From: a virus
Reading direction: 5' to 3' (one strand)
Virus record (IMG/VR): IMGVR_UViG_3300047471_000921
Coordinates: 1-34,838 of that record
Length of the DNA stretch: 34,838 nt
Made by a program: the position numbers and the translations under genes. How positions within the stretch are numbered: position 1 is the first letter of the stretch; each line of letters begins with the position of its first letter. Shown here piece by piece: positions 1 to 7,805 of the stretch. The notes beneath the pieces are model-generated. The model saw only the letters and a list, made by a program, of their open reading frames with translations. It was not told where the DNA came from and did no database searches.

Positions 1-86
1 TAACACTAGTTCCATATATATATTATACAACTGTTACTTCTCATACAGAAGTAAACCTAGTTTCTTATTCATGTGGATTACTCTAA
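1..86 (+). CDS. Tail fibre protein, C-terminal fragment (same gene as 34027-34797)
   Basis: This is the end of the fibre gene that starts at 34027, repeated here because the window is a circular genome cut inside it. The reading frame enters at base 3 and stops with TAA at 84-86. It is not a separate or truncated gene: the full copy is at the other end of the window. Confidence 0.9.
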   Translation, partial: TLVPYIYYTTVTSHTEVNLVSYSCGLL

Positions 87-127
87 TAATTAGGTGGTTA
101 TATGGCATTTTCAAGCCCTGTTCGTGT
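1..127. repeat. Terminal direct repeat, left copy (circular overlap)
   Basis: These 127 bases are identical to positions 34712-34838. The copy holds the last 86 bases of the gene ending at 34797 and the start of the gene at 102. An exact odd-length overlap of this size is what short-read assemblers leave on a circular contig, so it most likely means a circular or circularly permuted genome rather than true terminal repeats of the virion DNA. Confidence 0.95.
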
Positions 128-470
128 TGATGTTTTAAGAGTCGTTGCTAATGGTTCAATATCTGCAAATTATGTAGCTTTTGGATCAGCATTTGGTCAT
201 AGAACTAGAATGATAAAAGTCACCAATAACACAAATGGTGATCTCTTTATCGGTTTTAATTCTTTGATAACTGCACCAGCAAGCGATGGAACTGGCGATA
301 ATGATTTTGTTCCGGCTGGTGGATTTGTTCTTTATGACTTTACTTCAAACAGCGAGGTTTCAAGTTCCCCATTTGTTTTTGAAAAAGGCACTCAAGTTTG
401 GGTAAGGCAATCAACTGCACCAACAACAGGATCGGTTTATTTGACCTGTGTTTATGGTAAGGGGGAATAA
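102..470 (+). CDS. Small structural or fibre-associated protein, 122 aa
   Basis: A 122-residue protein with no signal peptide or membrane segment. It is rich in Val, Thr, Ser and Gly with alternating hydrophobic residues, as expected for a compact all-beta domain. An AGGTGG ribosome site precedes the ATG. It sits 15 bases after the fibre gene that crosses the circular junction, and its stop overlaps the start of the next gene (TAATG), so it is part of the receptor-binding operon. The exact role is not recognised; a fibre cap, a connector between fibre subunits, or a small decoration protein are possible. Confidence 0.7.
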   Translation: MAFSSPVRVDVLRVVANGSISANYVAFGSAFGHRTRMIKVTNNTNGDLFIGFNSLITAPASDGTGDNDFVPAGGFVLYDFTSNSEVSSSPFVFEKGTQVWVRQSTAPTTGSVYLTCVYGKGE

Positions 471-1546
471 TGTCACAAGCCGGACAAGCAGGAAATGCAA
501 ATCAAGGCGGCCACAGTACAACTGTGGCTGTTTCTACTTTTCAACCTAATGTAGTTTTGCAAGAGTTTGATGATTTTCTTAGTACTTATGCGGGTGGAAC
601 GGGAATTGCCAGCAAATTAAATTGGCAATCTTTATCTGGAAATTTGATAGCGTCTGCAGGAACAATAACTAATCCAGGGATTATTTCTGCTCCTGCATCA
701 GCTGGAAATGTAGGTATTGTAACAAGTCAATTAAATTCTAGTGCAATACAAATTGGAGATATTGTTTTAGGCGGAGGAATAACGACAGTAACTTGGATAA
801 TTAAATTATCTGCTTTGTCTGCTGGAGGAAATACCTATCGATTTAGCGCTGGATTAGCCGATGGCCCAACGACATCAAGTGGTTTAGATTCATTTACCGA
901 TGGGGTTTATTTCCAATATACTAATGCTGTAAACGGTGGACAATGGACTATTAAATCTACTTCCGGAAGCGTTACAACAACAGTTAACACTGCTATAGCT
1001 GCATCCACTTCATTTGTCACTTTATCATTTGCAGTTAATGCAAATGCTTCATCCATAACATATTCTATAAATAATACCGTTGTTGGAACGGCTATTACAA
1101 CAAATATTCCAACAGTTTCTTTAGCTCCATTCTTTATTGCTAAAAATCTTTCTGGAACTACTCCAGAAATGCTAGCCGATCTTTTTTATATTGATATTGC
1201 TTTAACAACACCAAGACCTGGTCCAACATTTTCTCAAGCAGTAGTCGGAACCGGTCAACTTGTAGAGCAATATGTAGGAACTGCTATCAGTTATCAAGTT
1301 TTGAATACTGATGCCATCATTGGTGTAACATCAACAGCTGCCGTTAGAACGATTACTATGCCTGCCTCAAGCCTTGTAACAGGCCAAAGATGGACTGTAA
1401 AGGATGAAAGCGGTGGTGCTGCTGCAAATAATATCATTGTCAGCGGTAATGGTAAGAATATTGATGCAGCTGCAAGTTATTCGATAACCACAAATTATGG
1501 TGCAGTTGATCTATATTACAATGGGACTCAATTTTATTTAATCTAA
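470..1546 (+). CDS. Tail fibre / receptor-binding protein, 358 aa
   Basis: A Ser/Thr/Gly/Ala-rich beta protein without membrane segments, typical of phage fibres. The middle (about residues 30-250) looks like a carbohydrate-binding or jelly-roll domain. The last 90 residues form a separate domain that contains WTVKDESGG, a NNIIVSG strand and NIDAAASYSI, and ends in YYNGTQFYLI. The same C-terminal layout (VIKDRTGKAS, NITI, TIDGV, IYNGSNYEVY) closes the protein at 2621-3619. It starts by overlap with the upstream stop (TAATG) after a GGGGGA ribosome site. Family placement is from composition and this repeated domain, so receptor binding is inferred. Confidence 0.72.
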   Translation: MSQAGQAGNANQGGHSTTVAVSTFQPNVVLQEFDDFLSTYAGGTGIASKLNWQSLSGNLIASAGTITNPGIISAPASAGNVGIVTSQLNSSAIQIGDIVLGGGITTVTWIIKLSALSAGGNTYRFSAGLADGPTTSSGLDSFTDGVYFQYTNAVNGGQWTIKSTSGSVTTTVNTAIAASTSFVTLSFAVNANASSITYSINNTVVGTAITTNIPTVSLAPFFIAKNLSGTTPEMLADLFYIDIALTTPRPGPTFSQAVVGTGQLVEQYVGTAISYQVLNTDAIIGVTSTAAVRTITMPASSLVTGQRWTVKDESGGAAANNIIVSGNGKNIDAAASYSITTNYGAVDLYYNGTQFYLI

Positions 1547-1554
1547 GGTAATAT

Positions 1555-2103
1555 ATGTCTTATTCTCAAGGCGCTTCTTCAGGTAATTTGGTGTTGATTC
1601 AAAATCAATCAGCTGCCGGATTAACGGGCGTTCAATTTAAAACCAATGTGACTGGTTATGATGTTTACTTTTTGCAATTCTATAATATTGTCGCTTCTGC
1701 AAATCTAAATGATTATATGATCCTAAATTTTTCAACAAATGGTGGTTCTTCTTATGATACAACGGCTATTTATTCGTTTGGAGGACTTTTATGTATCCCT
1801 GGAACAGGTTTATCAGATCAATCAGTTTCAGGTTCAACATCTTATAGAATGGCCGGCTTAGGTGATAATTCAACAGCTGTTGCAACATTGAATGGTCAAT
1901 GTTATCTATATTCGCTAGGAACATCTTCCTATTCATCAATGTTTTCAACTTGTTCAGGTCATTCATCTGGTTTTGGATATGATTCAGGATTTTTCGGCGG
2001 CACATATGCAAATGCTGCCGTAGTTAATGCATTTAATATCTCTCTTTTGAGCGGAGGGGCCTTTACTTCAGGAACACTCAAACTTTACGGGATTCAAAAT
2101 TAA
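1555..2103 (+). CDS. Fibre-family protein, first of two tandem paralogues, 182 aa
   Basis: A Ser/Gly/Tyr-rich beta protein. The N-terminal GASSGNLVLIQ and the C-terminal GTLKLYGIQN are shared almost exactly with the next gene (GASSGNLVLIQ and GTFKLYGVQS). This protein type is common among phage tail-fibre genes and is thought to be a small trimeric binding module. The gene begins after a TAAGGTAAT ribosome site, and its stop overlaps the next start. The middle has diverged strongly from the paralogue, as expected if the ends are structural and the middle is exposed to selection by the receptor. Confidence 0.72.
   Translation: MSYSQGASSGNLVLIQNQSAAGLTGVQFKTNVTGYDVYFLQFYNIVASANLNDYMILNFSTNGGSSYDTTAIYSFGGLLCIPGTGLSDQSVSGSTSYRMAGLGDNSTAVATLNGQCYLYSLGTSSYSSMFSTCSGHSSGFGYDSGFFGGTYANAAVVNAFNISLLSGGAFTSGTLKLYGIQN
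1570..1601 (+). repeat. 32-base direct repeat, copy 1
   Basis: The 32 bases encoding the GASSGNLVLIQ segment are identical to positions 2118-2149 in the next gene. Identity at the DNA level, including third codon positions, points to a recent duplication or gene conversion limited to the N-terminal module. Confidence 0.9.
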
Positions 2104-2621
2104 TGGCATTTAATACAGGCGCTTCTTCAGGTAATTTGGTGTTGATTCAGTCGCAGACGGCTAATGCAAGTGCTAATTTAACCTTCAATACTGGGATAAC
2201 ATATAACGAATACATTTTGAGGATAAGCAATCTCGAAAGTTCAGTTGATGGGGCATCGTTATTTTGTACTCTTAGCACCGATGGAGGAGGAACATTCTTA
2301 GCCGCAAATTATATATCTAATGTTTTTAATTTTCGTATGGATGCCTCCGGAATTGGGTTAGCTACTGAAACAACTGATAAATGGTATTTATCCCAAGTTG
2401 TAAATTCAGCGACAACACAATCGGGGCAATATTATTTATCAAATATGTTAACAGGAAATCCGGGTATAAATGGACAAATCACACCTTTTACTTCTACTTT
2501 CGAGTATGGATCAATAACTTTCGGCAGACAATCAACAGGCGCGATTAATGCAATTAGAATTGCTCCTAGTTCTGGGAATATCTCTCAAGGAACATTCAAG
2601 CTTTACGGAGTGCAAAGCTAA
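2103..2621 (+). CDS. Fibre-family protein, second of two tandem paralogues, 172 aa
   Basis: A paralogue of the preceding gene with the same N-terminal (GASSGNLVLIQ) and C-terminal (GTFKLYGVQS) signatures and a different middle. It contains CTLSTDGGGTF, a pattern also matched in the first copy (NFSTNGGSSY). It overlaps its neighbours by one base on each side (TAATG), implying translational coupling. The role is likely a fibre or receptor-binding module; the receptor is unknown. Confidence 0.72.
   Translation: MAFNTGASSGNLVLIQSQTANASANLTFNTGITYNEYILRISNLESSVDGASLFCTLSTDGGGTFLAANYISNVFNFRMDASGIGLATETTDKWYLSQVVNSATTQSGQYYLSNMLTGNPGINGQITPFTSTFEYGSITFGRQSTGAINAIRIAPSSGNISQGTFKLYGVQS
2118..2149 (+). 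repeat. 32-base direct repeat, copy 2
   Basis: Exact second copy of 1570-1601, in the same reading frame and at the same place in the paralogous gene. Confidence 0.9.
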
Positions 2622-3619
2622 TGTCAGACCCTGCTTATTATGATAGTCCAAGAAATGCAATTCCAGGACCTTTAAGCGGTCAATACTATCGCTTTGCTCC
2701 TACATTCATTCGTGGAAGAAATCCAACGGGGCTTGATACTAAACCTAAGGAAAATCAAGGTTTTTATCCTATAGGGAGTTTTTGGATCAATTCCTCAACA
2801 GTAGCCGAAGTATGGGTTTTGGGAAGTATTACAAGCCAAAATAATGCGCCTTTTGCTAATTGGCTTCCTTTGGTAGCTAGCACCGCTACTGGCCCTGTTT
2901 TGACTTTGGCTGATAATGCCGGAACTGTTATTTCTCCTTCCATAGATACGACACTTCCTCCTTTAGGCCCTGGTAATATTCAGTTTATTGCAGGCGCAGG
3001 GATATCGATCATTGGTACAACAAGTACATCAAATCCTTTTTTGACTTTTACAAATACTGGAGCTGGTACCGAAACTCTAACCGGTGATGATGGATTAGTT
3101 GTAAGTCCAAATCTTGGTACGATTACTACAATAGGAACCGTTGTAGCAAATAGCACACATGCTAAAGCTCTATTCACCAATGGTTCGGTAGCAAATACAG
3201 AAAGTTGGGATATTCAATTAACAGCCGCCATTGCTTCTACAAATGTAGCAAAAGTCGGTCTTGCAGCATTTAATAGTGCACAATTCACTGTAGATGCTAA
3301 TGGATTTACTTCGATCACAAATTTCTCAACATTTAATTATGTTCAAACCAGCGCAGCGACCTATGTGGCTTTGTCAACAGATAATTATATTTCTTGCGAC
3401 CCTACAGCTAACGCAATCACTATTCAGCTCCCAAATGCTCCTACAAACAATCGTACATTTGTCATTAAAGACCGTACAGGTAAAGCCTCAACTCATAACA
3501 TTACCATTACGACGGTTGGAGGAGCTAAAACAATCGATGGTGTGACATCTTATTTGCTTACAGGAAATTTCGACTCCGCGCAGCTAATATATAACGGTTC
3601 CAACTATGAGGTTTATTAA
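2621..3619 (+). CDS. Tail fibre protein with N-terminal attachment-like region, 332 aa
   Basis: The N-terminal 90 residues carry PIGSFWINSS and a following Trp-rich strand. The gene at 33108 has the matching PIGSIWINTT, so this is probably a shared base or adaptor domain. Next comes a repeat-like segment with LTGDDGLVVSPN, matched in the 33108 protein by LTGDSGGALLPT. The last 90 residues share their layout with the C-terminus of the 470-1546 protein. The protein therefore looks assembled from modules that recur across the fibre cluster. No catalytic motif is visible. It starts by one-base overlap with the upstream gene. Confidence 0.75.
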   Translation: MSDPAYYDSPRNAIPGPLSGQYYRFAPTFIRGRNPTGLDTKPKENQGFYPIGSFWINSSTVAEVWVLGSITSQNNAPFANWLPLVASTATGPVLTLADNAGTVISPSIDTTLPPLGPGNIQFIAGAGISIIGTTSTSNPFLTFTNTGAGTETLTGDDGLVVSPNLGTITTIGTVVANSTHAKALFTNGSVANTESWDIQLTAAIASTNVAKVGLAAFNSAQFTVDANGFTSITNFSTFNYVQTSAATYVALSTDNYISCDPTANAITIQLPNAPTNNRTFVIKDRTGKASTHNITITTVGGAKTIDGVTSYLLTGNFDSAQLIYNGSNYEVY

Positions 3620-5055
3620 TGGCGCATAGGAATTATGGCCCTTGTAGTGGCTTTGTGGTCGCCAAAGATAATACAGGTGATTTTACAACGATTGCTACAG
3701 CTTTAACAGCTGCAACAACTAAGGGTTATCAAGGCACTATATTTATAAAACCTGGAACCTACACAGAAAATTTAACGTTAGTTGCTGGTGTTAATTTATC
3801 TGGGTTTCAATGCGATACCGATGATGTGATCATTTTAGGTAATAGTACTTTTTCGGGTTCAGGTACAGTCCAAATGGCTGGAATCACATTGCAAACAAAT
3901 GGAGCTGCTTTACTTACTGTTTCTGGTGCTTCTGCTTCACTTGTAACTTTATTTGGTTGCGAAATGATCATGGGAAATACTGGAATTTCTTTTTCTTCTT
4001 CGTCTAGTTCTTCACAAATACAAATTTTAAGATGTAAAGCAAACCTAACGACAACTGGAATAGCTTTTTTCACTCATTCAAGTGCTGGATCACTTATCAT
4101 TAAATATTCATCATTTAGCAATAGTGGAAACTCATCTACAACTTCAACAGCATCAAACGGACCTTTAAGTATAACCTACAGTTTAATAGTAGGCCCAATA
4201 ACAACATCCAATACATGTGGATTTTCTTCAGATTTCTGTATTTATGAAACAGCTGCAACAAATACCACATCAGTGACTCATAATGCGACAACGGGTTGTA
4301 CATTTTTACAAAATATCATTTCCAGTGGTACAGCTTCTGCTTTATCAGTTGGTGTAGGTGGTACTGTAGCTGTTAAGGACTGTAATTTCAATTCAAGCAA
4401 TGTAAATAATGTAACTGGTGCTGGTGTGTTGCAATATACTTGTATCGGACAAGGATTAACACCAGGTGCTATAAATGCCGGAACTAATACAGGTTTACAA
4501 GAAAATATTGGAATACTTGCTTTAGGAACTCCTTTGGGAGTTACTAGTGGTGGAACCGGAATTGCAACTGCAACGGCTTATTCAATTATTACTGCTGGAA
4601 CTACAGCTACAGGAAACTTCCAAAATGTTGCAGGTGTTGGATCGATTGGACAAGTTCTAGCTTCAAGTGGAGCGGCTGCATTGCCTGCTTGGCAAGTAGC
4701 TCCTGTTATTTTTTCAGTTTCGAATATAGATGGAAAAGTTGGAGCTGCAACATTAATATTCACTACAACATCTAATAGATTTACCCCTACAGACATCGTT
4801 TTTGAATTAACAACTATAGCAGGCTATGTATCTGTACCAAGCATCACTGTAGGAACAAACGGAGCATCTTATAACAATATTTTAGGAATATCACCATTAA
4901 CTGGTGTAACGACACAAAATCAATTACTCAGATTTTCATTGACTTCGGTTATTTCTTCTGTAGCGACTGCAACCGGAGTTTATGTTTTAGTTAGTGTTCC
5001 AGCCGGAGCGGGAACATACACTATTAAATGCTCCGTACAAGGATTTTACAATTAA
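3619..5055 (+). CDS. Tailspike-like protein with predicted right-handed beta-helix, 478 aa
   Basis: Residues about 12-60 (DNTGDFTTIATAL, then GTIFIKPGTYTENL) are the classic entry to a pectate-lyase-like right-handed beta-helix, the fold of many tailspikes. Short strands rich in Ser, Thr, Asn and Cys follow to about residue 290. A linker near 305-355 has GVTSGGTGIATATAY and GQVLASSGAAALPAW, a pattern seen often in phage fibres. The last 110 residues form a beta-rich C-terminal domain. The protein may bind or cut surface glycans; I cannot identify catalytic acids with confidence. It overlaps the upstream gene by one base. Confidence 0.75.
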   Translation: MAHRNYGPCSGFVVAKDNTGDFTTIATALTAATTKGYQGTIFIKPGTYTENLTLVAGVNLSGFQCDTDDVIILGNSTFSGSGTVQMAGITLQTNGAALLTVSGASASLVTLFGCEMIMGNTGISFSSSSSSSQIQILRCKANLTTTGIAFFTHSSAGSLIIKYSSFSNSGNSSTTSTASNGPLSITYSLIVGPITTSNTCGFSSDFCIYETAATNTTSVTHNATTGCTFLQNIISSGTASALSVGVGGTVAVKDCNFNSSNVNNVTGAGVLQYTCIGQGLTPGAINAGTNTGLQENIGILALGTPLGVTSGGTGIATATAYSIITAGTTATGNFQNVAGVGSIGQVLASSGAAALPAWQVAPVIFSVSNIDGKVGAATLIFTTTSNRFTPTDIVFELTTIAGYVSVPSITVGTNGASYNNILGISPLTGVTTQNQLLRFSLTSVISSVATATGVYVLVSVPAGAGTYTIKCSVQGFYN

Positions 5056-5064
5056 GGATTGATC

Positions 5065-5223
5065 ATGCCACTCATAAAGTCAAAAAGTAAAAAAGCTATT
5101 GGTGAAAACATTAAACGCGAAGAAGAAGCAGGAAAACCACCAAAACAAGCTATAGCAATTGCTTTAAATGTTGCTAGAAAGGCTGGAGCTCATATAAAAA
5201 AACCTAAAGGAAAGAAAAAATGA
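5065..5223 (+). CDS. Small basic protein, DUF6496-like, 52 aa
   Basis: A 52-residue, very Lys-rich protein. It contains GKPPKQAIAIALNVARKAG, which matches my memory of the small DUF6496 family found in phages and bacteria. No function is established for that family; the charge suggests nucleic-acid binding. The ATG follows AAGGATTGATC, a good ribosome site, and the stop overlaps the next start (ATGA). Confidence 0.7.
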   Translation: MPLIKSKSKKAIGENIKREEEAGKPPKQAIAIALNVARKAGAHIKKPKGKKK

Positions 5224-5504
5224 AAATATCAAAAAGCGATAAATCCCCAGATAGTAAGATTGAAAATAAAGATCATGCTCAATCTCAAGAGCCAAATATT
5301 CATAAAAGAGCAGTCGATAATGCTGTTTATGAAAGAAGAGCTAAAGAATTTCAAGCGATGAACAATCCTATGACACAAAATGAATTTGAGCTTTCATTGA
5401 CTAATAATGAAGCACTTAGAAGATGGGATAATAAAAAAGACTATATTGAAGGAATTCAAGGTGTTGACGGAGGCAAATTTCCTTCGTGTAGGAATAAATA
5501 TTGA
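5220..5504 (+). CDS. Hypothetical hydrophilic protein, 94 aa
   Basis: A charged, soluble 94-residue protein without membrane segments. It is coupled to the preceding gene by an ATGA overlap and has an AAAGGAAAG ribosome site. It is the last gene of the fibre operon before the convergent recombination operon. Not recognised. Confidence 0.6.
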   Translation: MKISKSDKSPDSKIENKDHAQSQEPNIHKRAVDNAVYERRAKEFQAMNNPMTQNEFELSLTNNEALRRWDNKKDYIEGIQGVDGGKFPSCRNKY

Positions 5505-5529
5505 TGTAAATCCGCTTTACATTGGCGGA
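5504..5529. terminator. Hairpins between convergent operons
   Basis: ATGTAAA (5504-5510) and TTTACAT (5516-5522) form a perfect 7-bp stem. The alternative TCCGC (5511-5515) and GCGGA (5525-5529) also pair. The structure lies across the two convergent stop codons (5504 plus, 5517 minus). There is no strong T-tract, so it may act as a bidirectional, possibly inefficient terminator. Confidence 0.4.
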
Positions 5530-6083
5530 ATCATCCATTCGAGACATTTCCAGAATTCAATCTCTTTTTCCATCATGGAAATAATGAATTCTGGATTCCT
5601 TTTTACTTCGATTGTTAAACCTTCTGATCCATCAAAAGAGTAGTAATAACCCAAATCTTTACCTGCCACGAAAAGTTGATGTTGTAATTGAGGCATATGA
5701 TGAGGTGGTACTTTACCTGTTTCGGTCACAGCGTGCCATTTAGGCCCATTGCATTTGATTTCTACAATAGTCCCATCTTCAGCTATTCCATCATATGATG
5801 CCATCATCCAATCATAATCATCATGAATACCAACTTTAGGAATATATTCTATTTTCATTTGCTCAGAGAATTTCTTTCTTGCAATTTCTTCGAGATCTTT
5901 TCCTCTTTGCATTTTTGGAGATATTATCTTTTCAGGTATCAATCCAATTTTTTCTCCCCAAAGAATTAGGGGAGTCGAGTAAGGATTCAATCCCATTATT
6001 GTCGCTGCTTCGGACGCTCCAATATGATCTTTTCGAAACATTAGCCATTCGGTCGATCCCTGAACTAGATTTATTTCTTTCAT
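5517..6083 (-). CDS. YqaJ / lambda-type viral exonuclease, 188 aa
   Basis: This is a 5'-3' exonuclease of the PD-(D/E)XK superfamily that trims double-stranded ends for single-strand annealing. It shows the family start STEWLMFRKDHIGASEAA (about residues 10-27), then YDG with Asp98, VEIKC with Glu108 and Lys110, and PQLQHQ (131-136), the usual catalytic order. At 188 aa it is a compact, full-length member. AGAGGAAATAGC precedes the start. It is the last gene of the minus-strand operon with the annealing protein at 6292-7071, forming the classic two-component phage recombination pair. Confidence 0.9.
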   Translation of the reverse strand: MKEINLVQGSTEWLMFRKDHIGASEAATIMGLNPYSTPLILWGEKIGLIPEKIISPKMQRGKDLEEIARKKFSEQMKIEYIPKVGIHDDYDWMMASYDGIAEDGTIVEIKCNGPKWHAVTETGKVPPHHMPQLQHQLFVAGKDLGYYYSFDGSEGLTIEVKRNPEFIISMMEKEIEFWKCLEWMIPPM

Positions 6084-6106
6084 ATTCTGCTATTTCCTCT
6101 AGAAAT

Positions 6107-6295
6107 TCAGTAAGCAATTTTAGTAATATTTGTTGATTCATCTAGCATTTCCTTAAACATTTTAGTGTTTTGTTTTTCGAAATACAGTTCACAAGCAAGC
6201 ACAGAAATTATATATTCAGACTTGCCAAGATCATCTTTGATTCTTGCAATTCTTGCTTTGTGCTTTTTTTTTATATCCATAATAATTTCATTCAT
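6107..6295 (-). CDS. Hypothetical protein between annealing protein and exonuclease, 62 aa
   Basis: A 62-residue, Lys- and Glu-rich, probably helical protein. Its ATG overlaps the stop of the annealing-protein gene (ATGA), so it is translated by coupling within the recombination operon. Possible roles are an accessory factor of the exonuclease-annealing pair or an inhibitor of host nuclease, but nothing in the sequence decides this. Confidence 0.6.
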   Translation of the reverse strand: MNEIIMDIKKKHKARIARIKDDLGKSEYIISVLACELYFEKQNTKMFKEMLDESTNITKIAY

Positions 6296-7071
6296 GTCTC
6301 AACCGATGTTTCAGAAGTTTTCTTGTGTAATTCTCTTTGGGCAAATAGAGCTTTCTTAGTCTTCTCAAAATTTTCTTTTTTTATTTGGGATATTGTAATA
6401 CCTAAAACTTCAAGACCTTTCAAGAACTTTTCTTTATATTTAGGGGAACATTCACTTAAAATATCAAAAATAAATTGAGACTGCTCATTAGTCACATATT
6501 CATCTTGATTTTCAGTAGGCCAAGATTCTTTTTGTGGTAAAACCTCTTCTTTTTGATCAGGAACGACAGTTATTAAATCACCATCTCTTATTTCACCTTC
6601 AACATATGCGGTCCCTATAACGTCCGGAAACAGCCTTCTTGCTAGTCTAGACATAGCTCTTGCATAAAGCATATCTTCTGTATATTTTTTCCAGACATCG
6701 CGATTAGCAAGACCAGCATTAGTGGCATCTTGAATAGAGAAAGAAGATTCGATCTCATCTCCGTTATCAGCCCTTTTGCCTTTAAGAGTGCAAATATTCT
6801 TATTGCATTCTTTAATCGAGATATTGTGCCCTGCTCGTCTGATCATGGATGTCATAAGTCTTGCGCTAATCTCAATCTTGCCTTGGATATTCCAAATACC
6901 ACCATTAAGAGCTATTGTGGGCTTGATTCCAAGATCATGAGCAGCTAATAGAATCATGAGAATCTTTTCTTTACCACCGACAGTATTGTATAAACCTGAA
7001 GCATGGGCTGTATTTGCGATTAACTGCAAATTTTGCATGTCATTTGTGTGAGGTACTAATTGATTATTCAT
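6292..7071 (-). CDS. recT: RecT-type single-strand annealing protein, 259 aa
   Basis: It anneals complementary single strands produced by the partner exonuclease. Diagnostic features are the N-terminal SSAP region with KILMILLAAHDLGIKPTIAL (about residues 36-55), GGIWNIQGKIEISARLM (57-73) and WKKYTEDMLYARAMSRLARR (127-146) followed by FPDVIG. The last stretch is the conserved signature of RecT-like proteins that many phages carry. A GGAGA ribosome site sits just before the ATG. The C-terminal 90 residues are charged and variable, as usual. The gene lies 8 bases after its upstream neighbour. Confidence 0.88.
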   Translation of the reverse strand: MNNQLVPHTNDMQNLQLIANTAHASGLYNTVGGKEKILMILLAAHDLGIKPTIALNGGIWNIQGKIEISARLMTSMIRRAGHNISIKECNKNICTLKGKRADNGDEIESSFSIQDATNAGLANRDVWKKYTEDMLYARAMSRLARRLFPDVIGTAYVEGEIRDGDLITVVPDQKEEVLPQKESWPTENQDEYVTNEQSQFIFDILSECSPKYKEKFLKGLEVLGITISQIKKENFEKTKKALFAQRELHKKTSETSVET

Positions 7072-7079
7072 GGAGTCTC

Positions 7080-7415
7080 CTAACCGAATTTTGCATGATA
7101 AGCATCATCTGCGTTTCTATCCAATTCATCTTCCCAATATTTTTCTTTCCAAGCTTTTTCAAACTCAAACAGAGCATAAATATCTAAATCAGACAAGTCT
7201 AATTTTTTCACAAAGCATTTCCAATTAAACGAATCGTCATCATATGCATCTCTTAGAAAGTCTCTGATAGTCCTGAAGCACTCATTTGTCCTGCAAGAAA
7301 AATATTGATAGACACGCATTTTTTGTTTATCGCATGCCCATTCATATTCTCTATCAAGATATTCATCGATTCCCTGCTGTTTGCAGTCATCATAATCATC
7401 TGGATCGCGTAACAT
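7080..7415 (-). CDS. Hypothetical acidic protein, first gene of the recombination operon, 111 aa
   Basis: A soluble protein unusually rich in Asp, Tyr and Cys, with paired aromatic residues (EYEWACDKQKMR) and the acidic DLSDLDIYALFEFEKAW. I chose ATG at 7415 because TGAGGT lies 5 bases before it. In-frame ATGs at 7427 and 7445 would give 115 or 121 aa but have poorer ribosome sites. The high acidity could suit a DNA mimic or inhibitor, but this is only a guess. Family not recognised. Confidence 0.6.
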   Translation of the reverse strand: MLRDPDDYDDCKQQGIDEYLDREYEWACDKQKMRVYQYFSCRTNECFRTIRDFLRDAYDDDSFNWKCFVKKLDLSDLDIYALFEFEKAWKEKYWEDELDRNADDAYHAKFG

Positions 7416-7459
7416 AACATACCTCATTTTATAGTTTAGACTCATCTCAGCCGCTCAAC

Positions 7460-7489
7460 CTGCTGCGTTTGGTGGCGCAGTCGACAGGG
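7460..7489 (-). promoter_or_regulatory. GC-rich leader hairpin of the recombination operon
   Basis: CTGCG (7464-7468) pairs with CGCAG (7477-7481), and the flanking CCTG (7460-7463) pairs with CAGG (7486-7489) across a 4-base bulge. It lies in the predicted 5' leader of the minus-strand operon and is strikingly GC-rich against its surroundings. It may stabilise the mRNA or regulate its translation. Confidence 0.4.
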
Positions 7490-7514
7490 AACTTTGCTTT
7501 GATAACCTAACTTT

Positions 7515-7543
7515 AGCATAAGTTCTAAATTTAACACAAGCAA
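7515..7543 (-). promoter_or_regulatory. Predicted sigma70 promoter of the recombination operon
   Basis: Read on the minus strand: TTGCTT (-35, 7543-7538), 17 bases, TATGCT (-10, 7520-7515). It is about 100 bases upstream of the first gene of the operon. Its -35 edge touches the palindrome at 7543-7558. Confidence 0.45.
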
Positions 7544-7590
7544 TATTTCTAAAAATATCAACTTTACTAAAATAGGTAGGTTCTGATATT
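7543..7590. promoter_or_regulatory. Palindromes in the divergent control region (operator candidates)
   Basis: ATATTT-CTAA-AAATAT (7543-7558) is a 16-base dyad that begins at the -35 edge of the minus promoter. AATATCA (7554-7560) is repeated inverted as TGATATT (7584-7590). The two dyads lie between the divergent operons and just upstream of a small Cro/C1-type regulator gene, the expected location of its operators. No binding data exist here. Confidence 0.45.
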
Positions 7591-7613
7591 TTGTTTCTGC
7601 AAAAGGAGGTCTT

Positions 7614-7805
7614 ATGAACTTAAAAGAATATATGTTTAGACATGAAATAACCTATAAAAAGCTAGCCGAACTCTCAGGATATAGTGTTTCTTTTCTTTGT
7701 GCAGTAAAAAACGGTGGTCTTAAACCTACATTAAGAGCTGCTAAAGCAATTTCAGAAGCTACAAATCAAATCGTTTCAATTGAGGAGTTGATTAATGGAA
7801 CCTGA
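7614..7805 (+). CDS. Small Cro/C1-type helix-turn-helix regulator, 63 aa
   Basis: A 63-residue protein consisting only of a lambda-repressor-like DNA-binding domain: YKKLAELSGYSVSFLCAVKN is the two-helix recognition core (about residues 14-33), followed by the stabilising helices with PTLRAAKAISEA. There is no C-terminal dimerisation or cleavage domain, so it resembles a Cro-like switch or antitoxin-like regulator rather than a full C1 repressor. It has the best ribosome site of the region (AAGGAGGT). It is the first gene of the rightward early operon and faces the recombination operon across a palindrome-rich region, so it probably controls both. Confidence 0.8.
   Translation: MNLKEYMFRHEITYKKLAELSGYSVSFLCAVKNGGLKPTLRAAKAISEATNQIVSIEELINGT

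Noticed and set aside
1-127. True terminal repeats or attachment-site duplication
   Set aside because: The duplicated bases run through two genes in the middle of an operon and have the size of an assembly overlap, so circularity is the simpler reading.
5879-6478. Several plus-strand open frames inside the recombination operon
   Set aside because: They run antisense to genes with clear exonuclease and annealing motifs and have unusual composition; they are shadows.
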